From: Ekhidna sp.
GTDB taxonomy: Bacteria; Bacteroidota; Bacteroidia; Cytophagales; Cyclobacteriaceae
Assembly (NCBI GenBank): GCA_013214445.1
Contig: JABSPG010000191.1
Coordinates: forward strand, 1-7,317
Direction: 5' to 3'
Length of the DNA stretch: 7,317 nt
Below, in pieces: positions 5,191 through 7,317 of this stretch; the stretch's first letter is position 1; the number at the start of each line of letters is the position of its first letter. The notes beneath the pieces are model-generated. The model made no database searches and was not told the origin of the DNA. It saw only the letters and a program-made list of their open reading frames with translations. Made by a program: the position numbers and the translations under genes.

Positions 5191-7317
5191 CTACTCATAC
5201 CTCAACGCTTTTATCGGATTCGTTTTTGCGATGGATAAGGTTTTGTATCCCACCGCGATTAGCGCGATTAGGATCACCAGAATAGCAGCAATCACGAAGA
5301 CAGACAAACCAATGCCAATTCGGCTGCTGAAATTGTCCAACCAACCGTTCATCAAGAGGTAAACGATAGGCCATGAAATCACATTTGCAATGGCCACCAG
5401 GATCAGGAATTCCTTAGATAAGATCATTACAATCTGTGAAACATCCGCTCCGAGTACTTTTCTCACGCCAATTTCTTTGGTACGCTGAAGGGCAGTAAAC
5501 GAAGTAAGACCGAAAAGTCCCAAGCAAGCCACGATGATCGCAAATGCTGCAAAGAGTGTAAATGCTCTGCTAAAATTCTGCTCATTTACATACTGTCGAT
5601 TATAGAATTCATCTAAGAAAAATGTATCGAAAGGTTCTCCAGGAAAGAAGGAATCAAACGTGGCTTTAACACCGTCATAGGCACCTCTGTAGTCCTGAGA
5701 GCTCAACTTGATGGTAATAAAATCTGATGATTGCTCAATGAGAGGATATACGATCGGGTTGATAGTATTCTTCAGGGAAAGCTGGTGATAGTTGCTAACG
5801 ACCCCTATAACGTTTACATCATTACCTCCTGCACGTACTTTTTTACCTACCGCATCTTCAGGACTTGCAAAGCCCAAAGAAGCAGCAGTTGCTTCGTTGA
5901 TCAGTATGTTAGCGGTATCCGAAGACAGCTTTTTGTCATACCCACGCCCTGCTACAATATCAATATTGTAAGTATCGAAGTATTCATGATCGGTACCCAC
6001 CATGTAAATGATGAAATTCTTGTCCTCCGTTTCCCCAGCATTCCGCAGACCTCTGGTCCAAAAAATCTCTTCTCCTGGGACATTGCTCCCACTGGAAACT
6101 TTGCTAACAAAAGAACTCGATTTTAATTCTTCTTTGAAAGTTTTGAAGGTTCTGGTGAACGTCGAGTCATTCGAATAAGGACCTCTCACAACCATCGTGT
6201 CAGTCATATCAAAACCCAGATCCAAGCCCTTCATATGGTTGAGCTGCTGATATACAATGATGGTACCAGCAATGAGCGTAACAGAGGCGGCAAACTGGAA
6301 AACAACCAGTCCTCTCCTTAGTAATATTCCCGAATGGTTGGTGGTTAATTTCCCTTTCAACACGTGCATAGGCTTAAACGAAGACAAGACAAAAGCCGGA
6401 TATAAGCCAGATAATGCAGAACCCAAAAACAGCACTGCCGCGACGGTCAGCCAGAATTTTGGTAGTAGGAAAAATGTCCTGCTGATCGCTGCGTCTACCA
6501 ACTGACTAAATAGAGGAGTAAGTACAATCACAAAAATTACAGCTATGGTAAGAGCAATTAGGTTCAGTACGAACGACTCTACAAGAAATTGATAGACTAA
6601 TTGTCTTTGGTAAGCACCCATTGATTTTCTGACCCCAACTTCCTTTGCTCGTTCCAGAGATTTTGCGGTAGATAAATTGATGTAATTGATCCAAGCAATT
6701 ATCAGGATAAAACCAGCAATCATACTTAAAAAGAAGACTGCATCTCCATCGCCCTGTTCTTCAGGCTCAGACTCCTGCAACAAGTTGGAGTAGAGATGGA
6801 TATCGGTAATTGGTTGCAGTGGAAACTCAGCCCGGAAATCATACTTTTCAAAGTCTTCCCCTCTCTCCTCCCATAGCACTTCTGCAAATTTTGCATCAAA
6901 CTCTTCTGAATCAGAACCTTGACGGAGCAACACATAGGTATTGAAATCGTACCAGCCCCAGGCTGTCTCGGATGAGGCTGTGCCATCATCATTACGTGTC
7001 AGGCTATTCAGCGTTTCATAGGAAATCAACACATTGTATTTCAAATGTGAATTGTTAGGTACATCAGCCGTCACTCCCGTCACCTCAAGATCTCCCTCTA
7101 CCCAAGACTGAATCTCTAGTGTCTCTCCAACTACATCCGTTCTTCCAAAGTACTTTTTCGCAATTGATTCAGTAATGACAAGTGTATTGGGTTCATTTAG
7201 TGCTGTTTCCTGATCGCCATAGAGTAGTGGGTAATCAAAAATCTTTAGAAAACTGGGATCGACAATTTGGATGCGATCCTCACGATAGGCAATGTTTTCC
7301 TTTCGAATGATTACTTC
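5191..7317 (-). CDS. ABC transporter permease, MacB/FtsX type (5' end beyond window)
   Basis: Inner-membrane permease subunit of a MacB-like ABC transporter. Such proteins work with a separate ATPase and transmit force to periplasmic domains in export or envelope processes. 708 residues are visible. In order (residue 1 = codon at 7317): first periplasmic MacB core domain, including VITESIAKKYFG (49-60) and DVPNNSHLKYN (85-95); TM segments near 193-214, 246-270, 289-311 and 336-357; a second periplasmic domain (about 360-580); and TM segments near 586-608, 633-656 and 670-691. The duplicated FtsX signatures ERAKEVGVRKSMGA and QRTKEIGVRKVLGA follow the first TM of each half, and the protein ends NPIKALRYE. 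The frame is open to the window edge and the upstream residues fit the family, so the GTG at 7083 is internal. Family members of about 800 residues have an N-terminal TM segment, which is missing here. No ATPase gene is visible. The substrate cannot be inferred. Confidence 0.95.
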   Translation of the reverse strand, partial: EVIIRKENIAYREDRIQIVDPSFLKIFDYPLLYGDQETALNEPNTLVITESIAKKYFGRTDVVGETLEIQSWVEGDLEVTGVTADVPNNSHLKYNVLISYETLNSLTRNDDGTASSETAWGWYDFNTYVLLRQGSDSEEFDAKFAEVLWEERGEDFEKYDFRAEFPLQPITDIHLYSNLLQESEPEEQGDGDAVFFLSMIAGFILIIAWINYINLSTAKSLERAKEVGVRKSMGAYQRQLVYQFLVESFVLNLIALTIAVIFVIVLTPLFSQLVDAAISRTFFLLPKFWLTVAAVLFLGSALSGLYPAFVLSSFKPMHVLKGKLTTNHSGILLRRGLVVFQFAASVTLIAGTIIVYQQLNHMKGLDLGFDMTDTMVVRGPYSNDSTFTRTFKTFKEELKSSSFVSKVSSGSNVPGEEIFWTRGLRNAGETEDKNFIIYMVGTDHEYFDTYNIDIVAGRGYDKKLSSDTANILINEATAASLGFASPEDAVGKKVRAGGNDVNVIGVVSNYHQLSLKNTINPIVYPLIEQSSDFITIKLSSQDYRGAYDGVKATFDSFFPGEPFDTFFLDEFYNRQYVNEQNFSRAFTLFAAFAIIVACLGLFGLTSFTALQRTKEIGVRKVLGADVSQIVMILSKEFLILVAIANVISWPIVYLLMNGWLDNFSSRIGIGLSVFVIAAILVILIALIAVGYKTLSIAKTNPIKALRYE

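Noticed and set aside
5731..6126. Plus-strand open frame of 131 codons within the permease gene
   Set aside because: Antisense to the second periplasmic domain of the permease; no recognisable product.
6506..6992. Two minus-strand frames overlapping the permease (6506-6694, 6726-6992)
   Set aside because: They are alternative frames of the same strand; the main frame continues unbroken through them with good FtsX/MacB sequence, so no frameshift is indicated.
1..7317. CRISPR array, tRNA/rRNA genes, insertion sequence or phage features
   Set aside because: No repeat-spacer pattern, RNA gene, transposase or terminal repeats were visible on either strand; the window is filled by the six coding genes.

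Overview
The window holds six protein-coding genes, packed with almost no non-coding space; the largest gap is 112 bp. Five lie on the minus strand and one on the plus strand. Two of them, a PLP-dependent racemase/dehydratase at the left edge and an ABC-transporter permease at the right edge, run off the window. The organism is most likely a member of the Bacteroidota, probably Cytophagales-like. The grounds are moderately AT-rich DNA, mostly absent Shine-Dalgarno sequences, TAnnTTTG-like promoter elements, and a large MacB/FtsX-type permease of the kind that is multiplied in that group. This placement is inference.

Left part (1-1355, minus strand): transcription runs from right to left. It reaches a YefM-YoeB type II toxin-antitoxin pair (antitoxin 974-1243, toxin 723-977, overlapping by ATGA). 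About 30 bp further on is a serine racemase/threonine dehydratase-like gene (1-692, 3' end missing). The 112-bp gap in front of the antitoxin carries paired TTGTAC palindromes that look like the classical YefM-YoeB operator, plus an adjoining ATACGCGTAT palindrome.

Middle (1356-4115, minus strand): a complete DNA polymerase I gene, polA, whose 5' nuclease, 3'-5' proofreading and polymerase active-site motifs are all intact. Its interdomain linker contains QLGLF, which resembles a sliding-clamp-binding motif. polA is divergent from a plus-strand gene (4199-5185) for a membrane-anchored endonuclease/exonuclease/phosphatase-fold enzyme. The 83-bp region between them must hold promoters for both.

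Right part (5191-7317, minus strand): an ABC-transporter permease with two FtsX domains. It converges on the phosphatase-fold gene with only 5 bp between the stop codons. Its reading frame stays open to the window edge, so its true start lies outside.

The genes do not form one pathway: polA is housekeeping, the toxin-antitoxin pair is a self-regulated module, and the other three are metabolic or envelope functions. I found no evidence for a wholly new system. The points most worth a second look are the conserved TA operator, the possible clamp-binding motif in the PolA linker, and the tight overlap between antitoxin and toxin.
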